Shown here: positions 51,367 to 59,982 of the stretch, piece by piece | How positions within the stretch are numbered: the first letter of the stretch is position 1 | Layout of the letters: every line of letters begins with the position of its first letter | NCBI RefSeq assembly: GCF_965199065.1 | Contig: NZ_CBDAQN010000003.1 | Span: forward strand, 1,364,001-1,428,000 | Length of the DNA: 64,000 bases | Direction: 5' to 3' | Source of the DNA: Acidisoma sp965199065 | Lineage (GTDB): Bacteria; Pseudomonadota; Alphaproteobacteria; Acetobacterales; Acetobacteraceae | The notes under the pieces: generated by a model | Told to the model about the DNA's origin: nothing | What the model saw: only the letters and a program-made list of their open reading frames with translations | Databases searched by the model: none | Translations under genes and position numbers: made by a program

Positions 51367-52187
51367 GCCGCCTCGGCATCTTCGCGAAGACCTTCCCCGG
51401 CACCACGGCCGAGGCCGTGCTGACGGCCGCTCGTGATGCCGGCTACGGCTGCGTGCAGTTCAACCTCGCCTGTTGCGGATTGCCCTCGATGCCGGACGAC
51501 GTGCCAACCGGAACGGCGGCGGCCATCGTTGCGGCCAGTGCGCGGACGGGTGTGGCGATTGCGGGCCTCTCCGGCACCTACAACATGATCCACCCCGATC
51601 CGGCGGTGCGCGCTCAGGGGTTGCGGCGGCTTGAGGTGTTGTTGAGTGAAGCGCGAGCGATGGGCACCTCATTGGTGACGCTCTGCACCGGCACGCGCGA
51701 TCCCGAGGATCAATGGCGGCATCATCCCGACAACGACATGCCCGCCGCCTGGGCCGATCTGCTGACGGAGACGGAGAAGGCCGCCGCTTTGGCGGAGCGC
51801 TACGGCATTGATCTCGGCATCGAGCCGGAGCACGCCAATGTTGTGAGTTCGGCGGCCCACGCGGCACGGCTGCTGAGGGAGGTTCCCTCCCCGCGGCTGA
51901 AAATCGTCCTCGACCCGGCGAACATGGTCGAGGCCGCCGACACCGATCAGCCTCGCCTGTATGCCGAGGCTTGCGACCTGCTCGGTGACCGCATCGTCAT
52001 GGCCCACGCGAAGGACCGCGACGCCACGGGCGCCGTTGTCCCCGCCGGGCGCGGCATGATCGATTTCGGCGCCTTCTTCGCCCAGCTCGCGCGCGTCGGC
52101 TTCGTCGGCCCGGTTGTCACGCATGGCCTCGCCGCCACGGAGGCTGCTCCCGTGGCGCGCTTCCTGCGTCAGACGGTCGGTTCATGA
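51363..52187 (+). CDS. sugar phosphate isomerase/epimerase (xylose-isomerase-like)
   Basis: A 274-residue TIM-barrel isomerase with a GTG start overlapping the preceding stop. Metal-ligand Glu/Asp/His regions are IDLGIEPEHANV, KIVLDPANMVEAA and RIVMAHAKDRDATG, with a C-terminal VGPVVTHGLA replacing the more common Glu end. It probably interconverts a ketose and aldose made by the operon's dehydrogenase. It overlaps the following hydrolase by ATGA. Confidence 0.85.
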   Translation: MSRLGIFAKTFPGTTAEAVLTAARDAGYGCVQFNLACCGLPSMPDDVPTGTAAAIVAASARTGVAIAGLSGTYNMIHPDPAVRAQGLRRLEVLLSEARAMGTSLVTLCTGTRDPEDQWRHHPDNDMPAAWADLLTETEKAAALAERYGIDLGIEPEHANVVSSAAHAARLLREVPSPRLKIVLDPANMVEAADTDQPRLYAEACDLLGDRIVMAHAKDRDATGAVVPAGRGMIDFGAFFAQLARVGFVGPVVTHGLAATEAAPVARFLRQTVGS

Positions 52188-52951
52188 ACGGCTTCTTTGT
52201 CGATCGTGGCAACGGTCCGGCCGTCGTGTTCCAGCATGGGCTCGGCGGGGACGAGGCGCAGGTCGCCGAGGTCTTTCCCGATGAGGATGGTCTCTGGCGC
52301 CGCCTGACGCTCGATTGTCGCGGCCAGGGCAGGACGCTCCCGGACCCTCAGAACCGCTACGCCATCCGGACGTTTGCGGAGGATGTTCTGAGGCTCGCGG
52401 ACGAGCGGCGGGTCGAGCGGTTCGTTGCCGGCGGCATCTCGATGGGTGCCGCGATAGCGCTGCATCTCGCCGTGCATCATCCGGGACGCGTGACGGCATT
52501 GATCCTCGCCCGGCCCGCCTGGCTTTTCGAGGCCGCGCCCGAAACCATGGCGCCCTACGCCGAAGTAGCGGGCCTGCTCGGCACGATCGATGGCCTCACC
52601 ACCTTCAACGCCAGCAACACCGCGTTGAGGCTCGCGGTCGAGGCGCCCGGCAATCTGGCCTCGTTGTGTGGTTTCTTTGCCCGGCCGAACTCCGAAGCCA
52701 CGGCGGCGCTGCTCGGCGCCATCGCGGTCGACGGTCCCGGTGTCACCCGGGATCAGGCCGCCGCCCTCGATGTGCCCACGCTTGTCATTGGCCATGGCCG
52801 GGATCTGGTTCATCCGCTTGCCTATGCCGAGACGCTCGCCGCGACGATCCCCGGCGCGCAACTGGTCGAGATCACACCCAAGGCGACGGACCCCGAGCGC
52901 CATGCGGACGAGTTCCGCTCGGCCCTGCGCCGATTTCTCACATCCCTCTGA
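52184..52951 (+). CDS. alpha/beta hydrolase
   Basis: A 255-residue alpha/beta hydrolase with the nucleophile elbow AGGISMGAAIALH (Ser near residue 88), an acid in IGHGRDLVHP and a probable His in DPERHADEF. The VVFQHGLGGDEAQ oxyanion region is typical. Placed inside a sugar operon beside a dehydrogenase, it could open a sugar lactone, as 3-oxoadipate-enol-lactonase-like proteins do. That is inference from context. Confidence 0.82.
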   Translation: MNGFFVDRGNGPAVVFQHGLGGDEAQVAEVFPDEDGLWRRLTLDCRGQGRTLPDPQNRYAIRTFAEDVLRLADERRVERFVAGGISMGAAIALHLAVHHPGRVTALILARPAWLFEAAPETMAPYAEVAGLLGTIDGLTTFNASNTALRLAVEAPGNLASLCGFFARPNSEATAALLGAIAVDGPGVTRDQAAALDVPTLVIGHGRDLVHPLAYAETLAATIPGAQLVEITPKATDPERHADEFRSALRRFLTSL

Positions 52952-52985
52952 AACCCATCAAGAACACCTCAAGAGGATGCGTCTC

Positions 52986-53687
52986 ATGCCCGGCTCCAAC
53001 TGGATCGATGACCTGCCGCGCGATCGTTTGATCGCCGAGTATTCGCTGTGGTCGGCGGACCTCGCGCGCTTCGAGGACGACATCCGCCGCACCGAGCCAC
53101 ACGCCGACATCTACCATATCGACGTGGCGGACGGTCATTTCGCCCCCTCGTTCCTGTTGTTCCCGGATCTCGTCGCCCGGCTGCGCCGCCTGACGGAGCG
53201 GCCCTTCCATGTGCATCTCATGGTGGCGGATGATGTTCTGCTCAGCCAGATCGACCAGTTCGCCGAGGCCGGCGCCGATCTCATCTCGGTCCATGGCGAG
53301 AACGAGGAGGTGCTGCACGAAGCCTTCGCGCGCATCCACGAGCACGACAAGCAGGCGGGGATCGTGCTGCGGATCGAGACGCCGGTGGCCATGCTGGCGC
53401 CCTGGCTCGAGGAGGTGCGGTTCGTGACCCTGCTCGGCACCGCCATCGGCGTGAAGGGCCAGAGTCTGTCGGAGGAAGCCTGTCCGCGCCTGCTCGAAGC
53501 CTCCCTGCTCATCGCATCGGCGGGACGAAGCCGGGCCATCACTCTCGCGGCAGACGGCGGCATTCGCGAGAACACCGTGCCGCGTCTACGCGCGGCGGGG
53601 GCGCAGACCGTGGTGCTGGGGTCGCTCGCCTTCGGCGCGCCCGATCTCGCCGCCCGCACCAAGTGGCTGCACTCCTTGCCTGCATGA
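52986..53687 (+). CDS. ribulose-phosphate 3-epimerase family protein (AlsE-like)
   Basis: A 233-residue TIM-barrel epimerase. Metal and proton-transfer residues of the family are visible: ADIYHIDVADGHFAPSF (His, Asp), RPFHVHLMV (His) and LAADGGIREN (Asp). The ATG at 52986 has AAGAGG nine bases before it; an ATG at 52977 directly touches that ribosome site. Being encoded beside a ROK kinase and sugar ABC importer recalls the allose genes (AlsE, AlsK), suggesting it epimerises a ketose phosphate other than ribulose 5-phosphate. Confidence 0.86.
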   Translation: MPGSNWIDDLPRDRLIAEYSLWSADLARFEDDIRRTEPHADIYHIDVADGHFAPSFLLFPDLVARLRRLTERPFHVHLMVADDVLLSQIDQFAEAGADLISVHGENEEVLHEAFARIHEHDKQAGIVLRIETPVAMLAPWLEEVRFVTLLGTAIGVKGQSLSEEACPRLLEASLLIASAGRSRAITLAADGGIRENTVPRLRAAGAQTVVLGSLAFGAPDLAARTKWLHSLPA

Positions 53688-54583
53688 CGGTCGCGATCGG
53701 CATCGACCTTGGCGGCACGGAACTTCGCGCGGCCGTCGTCTCCGCCGATGGCGAGGTGCTGGCCCATGTCCGGACTGAAACCGCTGCCCGGGACGGCCCG
53801 GCGGCAGTCGTGTCCCAAATGGCCGAGCTCGTCGGGCGGATCGCCGCCGGCCATGATGTGCGCGGCGTCGGCATAGGCTCGCCAGGGCCGTTGGATGCCG
53901 AGGCGGGCGTGGTCGTCCATGCCTCGACGCTGCTTGGCTGGAACGATGTCCCGCTCGCCGCCCTTGCCGAAGCGCGGCTTGGCCTGCCCGTCCGCATCGA
54001 CAATGACGCCAACGTCGCCGCCCTCGCCGAGTGGCGGTTCGGAGCCGGGCGCGGCCTGCGACACATGGTCTATGTCACGGTCAGCACCGGCATCGGCGGC
54101 GGAGTGATCCTTGATGGAAAGCTGATGCATGGACGCCGCAGCATGGCGGGAGAGTTCGGTCACATGACGATCACCGAGGCGCCCGTCCTCTGCACCTGCG
54201 GCGCTTTCGGCTGCTGGGAGGCACTGGCTTCCGGCCCGGCGCTCGGGCAGCGGGCGACCGAGTTGGGCACGCTCGGCCGCGTCACCGCCCGCGATGTCGC
54301 GCGCCTCGCGAAGGCCGGCGATGCCACCGCACTTGGCCTGTTGGCCGAGGAGGCCCGCTACCTCGGCCTCGGCTTTGCCAATCTGCTTCATCTCTACGCG
54401 CCGGAGATGATCGTGGTCGGCGGCGGTGTCTCGGACAGCCTGCCGGCCATGCAAGCGGACATCGAAGCGGTGATCCGGCGCCAGGCGATGCCCACCCATC
54501 GGGACGTGCCGATCGTGGCGGCGGCCCTTGGTCAGAGGGCCGGCGTCATCGGCGCCGCCCTCCTCGTCCTGCCGGAGCCCTAG
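53684..54583 (+). CDS. ROK family sugar kinase
   Basis: A 299-residue ROK protein without a DNA-binding domain, so a kinase rather than a repressor. ATP and sugar sites: AIGIDLGGTELRAAVV, RIDNDANVAALAEW and GEFGHMTI; the zinc-type cysteine cluster is LCTCGAFGCWEA (Cys-x-Cys-x4-Cys). Translation is coupled to the epimerase (ATGA overlap). It should phosphorylate the operon's sugar before the epimerase acts. Its stop overlaps the stop of the convergent formaldehyde dehydrogenase gene. Confidence 0.9.
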   Translation: MTVAIGIDLGGTELRAAVVSADGEVLAHVRTETAARDGPAAVVSQMAELVGRIAAGHDVRGVGIGSPGPLDAEAGVVVHASTLLGWNDVPLAALAEARLGLPVRIDNDANVAALAEWRFGAGRGLRHMVYVTVSTGIGGGVILDGKLMHGRRSMAGEFGHMTITEAPVLCTCGAFGCWEALASGPALGQRATELGTLGRVTARDVARLAKAGDATALGLLAEEARYLGLGFANLLHLYAPEMIVVGGGVSDSLPAMQADIEAVIRRQAMPTHRDVPIVAAALGQRAGVIGAALLVLPEP

Positions 54584-55770
54584 GCCGCCGCGGCAACCAT
54601 GCCGTGCGGGTCGATGACGTATTTGCGCGCCGCACCCGCATCGAACGCCTCGTAGCCCTGCGGCGCATCCTCGAGGCCGATCACTGTCGCGTTGACGATC
54701 TCGGCGATGTTCACCCGGTCGTAGAGGATCGCCTGCATCAGCATGCGGTTGTACTTCAGCACCGGCGTCTGCCCCGTGTGCAGCGTGTGGGACTTCGACC
54801 AGCCCTTGCCGAATGCGAGGCTGAGGCTGCCCTCCTTTGCCGCCGCATCGGTGGCACCGGGATCGGCCGTCACATAGAGGCCCGGTATGCCGATGTCGCC
54901 GGCCGCCCGCGTGATCTCCATCATCTGATTGAGCACCACCGCCGGCTGCTCACCGCCGGAATGGCCGCGCGCCTCGAAGCCCACCGCGTCGATCGCGGAA
55001 TCGACCTCCGGCACGCCGACGACCTGCGCGATCATCTCGCCCAGCCGGTCGTGCTTCGAGAGGTCGATCGGCTCGAACCCCATCTTCTTGGCATGCGCCA
55101 GACGCTCGGGGTTGAAGTCGCCCACCATCGTGACTGCCGCCCCCAGCAGCCGGGCGGAGGCCGCCGCGGCCATCCCGACCGGCCCGGCACCTGCGACATA
55201 CACGGTCGACCCGACGCCCACCTTCGCCCCGATCGCGCCGTGAAAGCCGGTCGGGAAGATGTCGGTCAGCATCGTGAGATCGCGGATCTTGGCCATCGCC
55301 CGCGCCTTGTCGGGGAACCGGATGAGGTTGAAGTCCGCGTAAGGCACCATGACGTAGCGCGCCTGCCCGCCAATCCAGCCGCCCATGTCGACATAGCCGT
55401 AGGCGCCGCCCGCCCGGCCCTCGTTCACCGTGAGGCAGACGCCGGTGTCGCCCGCACGGCAGGTACGGCAGCGGCCACACGCCACGTTGAACGGCACGGA
55501 CACCAGATCGCCGACGCCCACCATCTCGACGTCGCGGCCCGTCTCGATGATCTCGCCGGTGATCTCATGCCCTAGCACCAGCCCCGCCGGCGCCGTGGTC
55601 CGCCCGCGCACCATGTGTTGATCCGAGCCGCAAATGTTGGTGGCGACGATCTTGAGGATGGCCGCGTGCTCGATGCGGCGACCGTCCGGCGCCTCCAGCT
55701 TCGGATCTGGAATGTCCTGCACCTCGACCTTTTTCGGGCCGAGATAGACGACGCCGCGATTGCCGCTCAT
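54580..55770 (-). CDS. fdhA: glutathione-independent formaldehyde dehydrogenase
   Basis: A 396-residue zinc-dependent alcohol-dehydrogenase superfamily enzyme matching the Pseudomonas glutathione-independent formaldehyde dehydrogenase/dismutase: MSGNRGVVYLGPKKVEVQ, the catalytic zinc Cys in ATNICGSDQHMVRG, structural zinc Cys in ACGRCRTCRAGDTGVC, and the NAD fold VYVAGAGPVGMAAA. It oxidises formaldehyde to formate with tightly bound NAD. GGGAGAG lies before the ATG at 55770. It is divergent from icd and would handle formaldehyde from demethylation reactions. Confidence 0.9.
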   Translation of the reverse strand: MSGNRGVVYLGPKKVEVQDIPDPKLEAPDGRRIEHAAILKIVATNICGSDQHMVRGRTTAPAGLVLGHEITGEIIETGRDVEMVGVGDLVSVPFNVACGRCRTCRAGDTGVCLTVNEGRAGGAYGYVDMGGWIGGQARYVMVPYADFNLIRFPDKARAMAKIRDLTMLTDIFPTGFHGAIGAKVGVGSTVYVAGAGPVGMAAAASARLLGAAVTMVGDFNPERLAHAKKMGFEPIDLSKHDRLGEMIAQVVGVPEVDSAIDAVGFEARGHSGGEQPAVVLNQMMEITRAAGDIGIPGLYVTADPGATDAAAKEGSLSLAFGKGWSKSHTLHTGQTPVLKYNRMLMQAILYDRVNIAEIVNATVIGLEDAPQGYEAFDAGAARKYVIDPHGMVAAAA

Positions 55771-55860
55771 GGATGGCTCTCCCTCAGTGCAAGCCGGTTT
55801 TCTTGCCGGTCGTTCACGCTTACCCTGCCCCTTCCGCGACGTCGCTTCAATGGGTGCCAG

Positions 55861-55872
55861 ACAGGCGCCTGT
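55861..55872. repeat. perfect 12-bp palindrome between fdhA and icd
   Basis: ACAGGCGCCTGT is self-complementary and lies in the 176-base gap between the two divergent genes. It may be a regulator site, but it is short and GC-rich, so chance is possible. Confidence 0.35.
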
Positions 55873-55946
55873 GACGCGGGGTTGCCGCAAACCGGCCTTG
55901 GTGCGAGTTTGCGCGTCAGGACATCCACGACCTCACGAGGACCGAC

Positions 55947-57167
55947 ATGGCGAAAATCCCGGTGAAGACCCCCGTTGTCGAATTGGACGGCGACGAGATG
56001 ACGCGCATCATCTGGGGCTTCATCAAGGAGAAGCTCATCGTCCCCTACCTCGATATCGATCTCAAATACTACGATCTCGGCATCGAGTATCGCGACGAGA
56101 CGAACGATCAGGTAACGGTCGATGCCGCCAACGCCATCAAGCAATACGGCGTCGGTGTGAAGTGCGCGACGATCACCCCGGACGAGGCCCGCGTCGAGGA
56201 ATTCAAGCTCAAGAAGATGTGGCGCAGCCCGAACGGCACCATCCGCAACATCCTCGACGGCACCATCTTCCGCGAGCCGATCATCTGCAGCAACGTGCCC
56301 CGGCTCGTGCCGCATTGGAATGAGCCGATCGTCATCGGCCGTCACGCCTACGGCGATATCTACCGCGCCGCCGAGACGAAAATTCCCGGTCCCGGTCGCG
56401 TCACGCTGAACTACGTGCCCGCCGACGGCAGCGCGCCGATGGAACTCGAGGTCCATGACTTCAAGGGTCCCGGCGTAGCCTTGGGCATCCACAACACCCT
56501 CGCCTCGATCCAGGGCTTTGCCCGCGCCAGCCTCAACTACGGCATCGCCCGCAAGTATCCGGTCTATCTCTCCACGAAGAACACGATCCTGAAGGCCTAT
56601 GACGGCATGTTCAAGGATACCTTCCAGGAGATCTACGAGACCGAGTTCAAGGCGGAGTTCGAGAAGCTCGGCATCACCTACGAGCATCGCCTGATCGACG
56701 ACATGGTGGCCAGCGCGCTCAAGTGGAACGGCGGCTATGTCTGGGCCTGCAAGAACTATGACGGCGACGTGGAGAGCGACATCGTCGCCCAGGGCTTCGG
56801 CTCGCTGGGGCTGATGACCAGCGTGCTCGCCAACCCGGACGGCACCGTGATCGAGAGCGAGGCCGCGCACGGCACGGTGACGCGCCACTACCGCGAGCAT
56901 CAGAAGGGCCGCCCGACCAGCACGAACCCGATCGCCAGCATCTTCGCCTGGACGCGCGGGCTCATCTATCGCGGCCGGTTCGACAACACGCCCGATGTGA
57001 CCACGTTCGGCGAGACGCTCGAGCGCGTCTGCGTGGAGACGGTCGAAAGCGGGTTCATGACGAAGGACTTGGCGGTGCTCATCGCGAAGGATCAGCCCTT
57101 CCTCACCACCCAGGACTTCCTGGCCAAGATCGACGACAATCTGAAGCTTGCGATGGCGAAGTCCTGA
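55947..57167 (+). CDS. icd: NADP-dependent isocitrate dehydrogenase
   Basis: A 406-residue enzyme of the TCA cycle converting isocitrate to 2-oxoglutarate. The N-terminus AKIPVKTPVVELDGDEMTRI, the KCATITPDEARVEEF and RSPNGTIRNILDGTIF blocks, and ESEAAHGTVTRHYREHQKG identify the eukaryote-like NADP class usual in alphaproteobacteria. A well-spaced GAGGACCGAC region precedes the ATG. It stands alone in its direction, followed after 70 bases by a small basic protein gene. Confidence 0.96.
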   Translation: MAKIPVKTPVVELDGDEMTRIIWGFIKEKLIVPYLDIDLKYYDLGIEYRDETNDQVTVDAANAIKQYGVGVKCATITPDEARVEEFKLKKMWRSPNGTIRNILDGTIFREPIICSNVPRLVPHWNEPIVIGRHAYGDIYRAAETKIPGPGRVTLNYVPADGSAPMELEVHDFKGPGVALGIHNTLASIQGFARASLNYGIARKYPVYLSTKNTILKAYDGMFKDTFQEIYETEFKAEFEKLGITYEHRLIDDMVASALKWNGGYVWACKNYDGDVESDIVAQGFGSLGLMTSVLANPDGTVIESEAAHGTVTRHYREHQKGRPTSTNPIASIFAWTRGLIYRGRFDNTPDVTTFGETLERVCVETVESGFMTKDLAVLIAKDQPFLTTQDFLAKIDDNLKLAMAKS

Positions 57168-57237
57168 GCCATCCCCTGTTACGAGCGACGCGCCGCATCA
57201 TGTTCGTTACGGGCCTGTGCCCGAAAAGGATGTGACG

Positions 57238-57522
57238 ATGGCGCGTCGAAAGAGCTTTGCCGGTGGCTTCGCCGCAATGAGCCTCGCCTGGAACGTCCCC
57301 CAGGTGATGGCGCTGCGGCTCGCGAAAATCGGACGTGGCGGCAAACGCGGTCAGGCCGAGTCCAGCCTCATGGTGACCGAGAAACTGAAGGCCGCAGTCG
57401 AGGCTCAAAGCATCATGGCGCGCGCCATGATCTCAGGCTCGCCTGAAAAGGGCGCGGCGGCTGTGACCCGCATGTACAGCCGCAAGGTCGCCGCCAACAA
57501 GCGCCGCCTCGGTAAAGACTAG
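57238..57522 (+). CDS. hypothetical protein, 94 residues, basic and alanine-rich
   Basis: The start at 57238 has AAGGA seven bases ahead. The protein (MARRKSFAGGFAAMSLAWNV at the N-terminus, ending RMYSRKVAANKRRLGKD) is basic, with a central helix-prone KLKAAVEAQSIMARAM segment. It has no signal peptide or membrane helix. The pattern vaguely recalls phasin-like granule proteins, but I do not recognise a family and assign no function. It follows icd on the same strand. Confidence 0.65.
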   Translation: MARRKSFAGGFAAMSLAWNVPQVMALRLAKIGRGGKRGQAESSLMVTEKLKAAVEAQSIMARAMISGSPEKGAAAVTRMYSRKVAANKRRLGKD

Positions 57523-57602
57523 CCTCAAGGTCATCCAAGCTTCACGAACAGGCTCTGCCGCCAGCCCCATGTTTTCCGCTTGCTACGATAACGGAGGTAA
57601 AC

Positions 57603-58973
57603 ATGGCACAGCGACCCAAGCGTCATAAGGGCCACACGCACAAGGGCTCGACGGGAACGGGCGATACCAACGGAACGGCGCAGGGTGTTCCGGGCTCCGG
57701 TCGGCCCGGCCCCGAGCAGCCCGGCCCCAGCTTCGGACAGCCTGAAGCCACGCCCGACCCCACGAAGTTCGTCGTCTATCATCCGACCGACGCCGCCGCC
57801 TACAAGCAGATCGACGAACTCAACCGCGAGCACAAGCTGGCGCCCATTCCTTTCCCGGCGCCGCGAGGCTTGCCGGAGCCGCGTCTGACGCTCGCGGAGG
57901 TTCTTGGGCCGAACGGCGCCGCCGCGGAGCAGAAGATAACGAGCGCCGGGCAGATGGTGTTCCACTCGGTCGGAGATACCGGCAATACGCGCGGTCCGGA
58001 CTCTCAGAACGAAGTCGCCGACAAAATGCTGAGCGATTTCGTGGAGCAGAACGCGAGCGACGTGCCGGTCTTCTTCTTGCACCTCGGCGACGTGATCTAC
58101 AACTTCGGCGAAGCGAAATACTACTACGACCAGTTCTATGACCCGTACAGGGACTATCCGGCGCCGATCGTGGCGCTGGCCGGCAATCATGATGGCATGG
58201 TCGAGCCCGAAAGCACCGCCACAACCCTGACCGCATTCCTCGAAAATTTTTGCGCCGACGGTGATTTCCACACCACGGCGGAAGCGGGTGGCCTCAACCG
58301 CACGGCCCAGATCCAGCCTGGCGTGTTCTATACCTTCGAGGCGCCATTCGTCCGCTTCTTCGTGCTCTACAGCAACACGCTCGAAGATCCGGGGGTGATC
58401 TCCTCCGAGGGCGGCACCTGGCCCGACCTCGGCGACAGCCAATTGACCTACCTGAAAGCGGCGCTGCAGCGGGCGAAGGACGAGAACTTCGCCGGTGCCT
58501 TGATATTGGCGCATCACCACCCGGCCTATACCGCGGGCAGCAAACATGGCTGGAGCATCAAACTTCGCGAGGAGGTCGACGCCATCTGCGATCAGGTGGG
58601 TTTGTGGCCGCATGCGGTGCTTTCAGGTCACGCTCACAACTATCAGCGTTTCACCCGCGCCCATGGCCAGATGCAGATCCCCTACATCATTTCAGGGAAT
58701 GGTGGGCACGGCATCGCCAAGCTCGTGCGCAAAGGCCAGCCTCCCTTGCGCACACCCTCGGTTCTAGACTCCGGCGATGGCGACACCGTGACGCTCGAAA
58801 GCTATGACGACCAGAAGTACGGCTACATGCGGTTGGTCGTGAATGCCCAGCAGCTGCGGATCGAGTATCACCCCGCAGATGACGGCGACGCTTCAAAGAC
58901 GCCGGACGACATGGTCATTGTTGATATTGCAACCAGACTGATCGTGCCGATGAGCCGCCCGGGCGGAAACTGA
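57603..58973 (+). CDS. calcineurin-like metallophosphoesterase
   Basis: A 456-residue protein. After a Gly/Pro/Thr-rich N-terminal 50 residues, the metallophosphatase motifs follow in order: SVGDTGNTRG, FLHLGDVIYNFGE, VALAGNHDGM, LILAHHHPAYT and VLSGHAHNYQRF. These give the di-metal centre. No secretion signal is visible at the basic N-terminus (MAQRPKRHKGHTHKG). The likely role is phosphoester hydrolysis of an unknown substrate. A large hairpin follows its stop. Confidence 0.88.
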   Translation: MAQRPKRHKGHTHKGSTGTGDTNGTAQGVPGSGRPGPEQPGPSFGQPEATPDPTKFVVYHPTDAAAYKQIDELNREHKLAPIPFPAPRGLPEPRLTLAEVLGPNGAAAEQKITSAGQMVFHSVGDTGNTRGPDSQNEVADKMLSDFVEQNASDVPVFFLHLGDVIYNFGEAKYYYDQFYDPYRDYPAPIVALAGNHDGMVEPESTATTLTAFLENFCADGDFHTTAEAGGLNRTAQIQPGVFYTFEAPFVRFFVLYSNTLEDPGVISSEGGTWPDLGDSQLTYLKAALQRAKDENFAGALILAHHHPAYTAGSKHGWSIKLREEVDAICDQVGLWPHAVLSGHAHNYQRFTRAHGQMQIPYIISGNGGHGIAKLVRKGQPPLRTPSVLDSGDGDTVTLESYDDQKYGYMRLVVNAQQLRIEYHPADDGDASKTPDDMVIVDIATRLIVPMSRPGGN

Positions 58974-59051
58974 GATCGTGGAACGAAGCGGAACGGCATG
59001 CGCTTGCCAAAAACACGCGCATGCCGTCCTCGGATCTCAGTCGTGTTTTTT
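58969..59051. terminator. nested bidirectional hairpin between convergent genes
   Basis: An inner perfect 11-base stem (58993-59003 with 59017-59027; ACGGCATGCGC) sits inside an outer 9-base stem (58969-58977 with 59033-59041; ACTGAGATC). On the plus strand the outer stem is followed by CGTG and six T. The stop codons of both convergent genes lie within or next to the structure, so it probably ends transcription of both. Confidence 0.7.
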
Positions 59052-59642
59052 GTAATGATGCCGGAACCGGTGGTACTTGAGCGGCTTTGCTTCAACCGCC
59101 GCGGGGGGCGCTCCGGGTGTTCCGCAGGTCTCGAAGTCCGTCGATTGCTGCACAGGCACCTTGGCGATGAACTTGTTGAGGTCATCGGGCGATGAAAGCG
59201 AGATCGCCTGGTCCAACGTCGGCTTGCTCAGGCTGCAGAATTGGACGCCCGAAGCCAGATTGTAGGTCGACTCCGCATCCGCAAGCTGGGTGATGTATTC
59301 GTCGTAGGCGCTTTGCGACCTGGTGCGGCCGTAGGCGCGCGTGAAGAATGAACCTAGAACGTCCCGCTGCTGCCTGAGTTCCGGCTGGAACTTTCGGACG
59401 AAGGTATCGTATTTGTCGTCGTCACCGCAGGACAGAGCGATCTGCATAAGCTGCGTCTGCAGGCCGATCGTGTGAGACGCATCGACCTCCTCGGGGCGCG
59501 CGCAGATCGGCGGCCGATCCGTCGGCTTCGTCGGGGGCGGCGGGGCGAACTGAACCACATGCACAGGAGGCGGCGGCGGTTTGCACGTGGCGAGACTTAG
59601 CAGCATGGGCAGGCAAAGCGCCCGGCCCAAATTTCTCAGCAT
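59037..59642 (-). CDS. probable lipoprotein or secreted protein, 201 residues
   Basis: A hydrophobic N-terminus (MLRNLGRALCLPMLLSLATC) is followed by a Pro-rich stretch and a mostly alpha-helical body. The LATC sequence could be a lipobox, though Thr before the Cys is unusual; otherwise it is an exported protein. The C-terminus is rich in His and Lys (YHRFRHHYKKHD). No family is recognised. It converges on the metallophosphoesterase, sharing the terminator. Confidence 0.65.
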   Translation of the reverse strand: MLRNLGRALCLPMLLSLATCKPPPPPVHVVQFAPPPPTKPTDRPPICARPEEVDASHTIGLQTQLMQIALSCGDDDKYDTFVRKFQPELRQQRDVLGSFFTRAYGRTRSQSAYDEYITQLADAESTYNLASGVQFCSLSKPTLDQAISLSSPDDLNKFIAKVPVQQSTDFETCGTPGAPPAAVEAKPLKYHRFRHHYKKHD

Positions 59643-59941
59643 CTGAGTTCCTCCCGAGATCGTAAAGCGTAGATGGGCTAGCCCAATGATGCTATACGCT
59701 CAAAAGGAAGGCGAAAGTGAGTCAAGTGAAGCAGCTGGCTCAACTTTTTCAGCTTTTGGATTAATTCATAGAGGCAGCGTCGTTAGCGCCTCCAAGCGGC
59801 TCCCCGGCATACCCGATTGCCGCGAGAGATGTCTGCGGGAACGCCGGAAGCGTCCAGTGACAACACAACGCGCCCCGGCAGCCGTCATCGGGCGACGCGG
59901 CGCATGACCATGCCATGAAGCTTGGGGCCGTCAGGAAAGGC
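59643..59941. other. gap without a convincing gene
   Basis: About 300 bases between the lipoprotein-like gene's start and the zwf terminator. A short ORF at 59686-59907 on the plus strand lacks a ribosome site and homology. The promoter of the lipoprotein-like gene should be here, near the somewhat AT-rich 59680-59770. Confidence 0.35.
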
Positions 59942-59967
59942 GCGCCGGGCGTAGCGATACCCGGCGC
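59942..59967 (-). terminator. intrinsic-type terminator of zwf
   Basis: GCGCCGGG and CCCGGCGC form a perfect 8-base stem with a 10-base loop, 15 bases after the zwf stop. On the minus strand it is followed by GCGCCTTTCC, a weak U tract. Confidence 0.6.
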
Positions 59968-59982
59968 AGCCATTGCGTGCGG

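Noticed and set aside
59686..59907. 73-residue plus-strand ORF
   Set aside because: No ribosome site or family resemblance; crosses the probable promoter region of the minus-strand gene.
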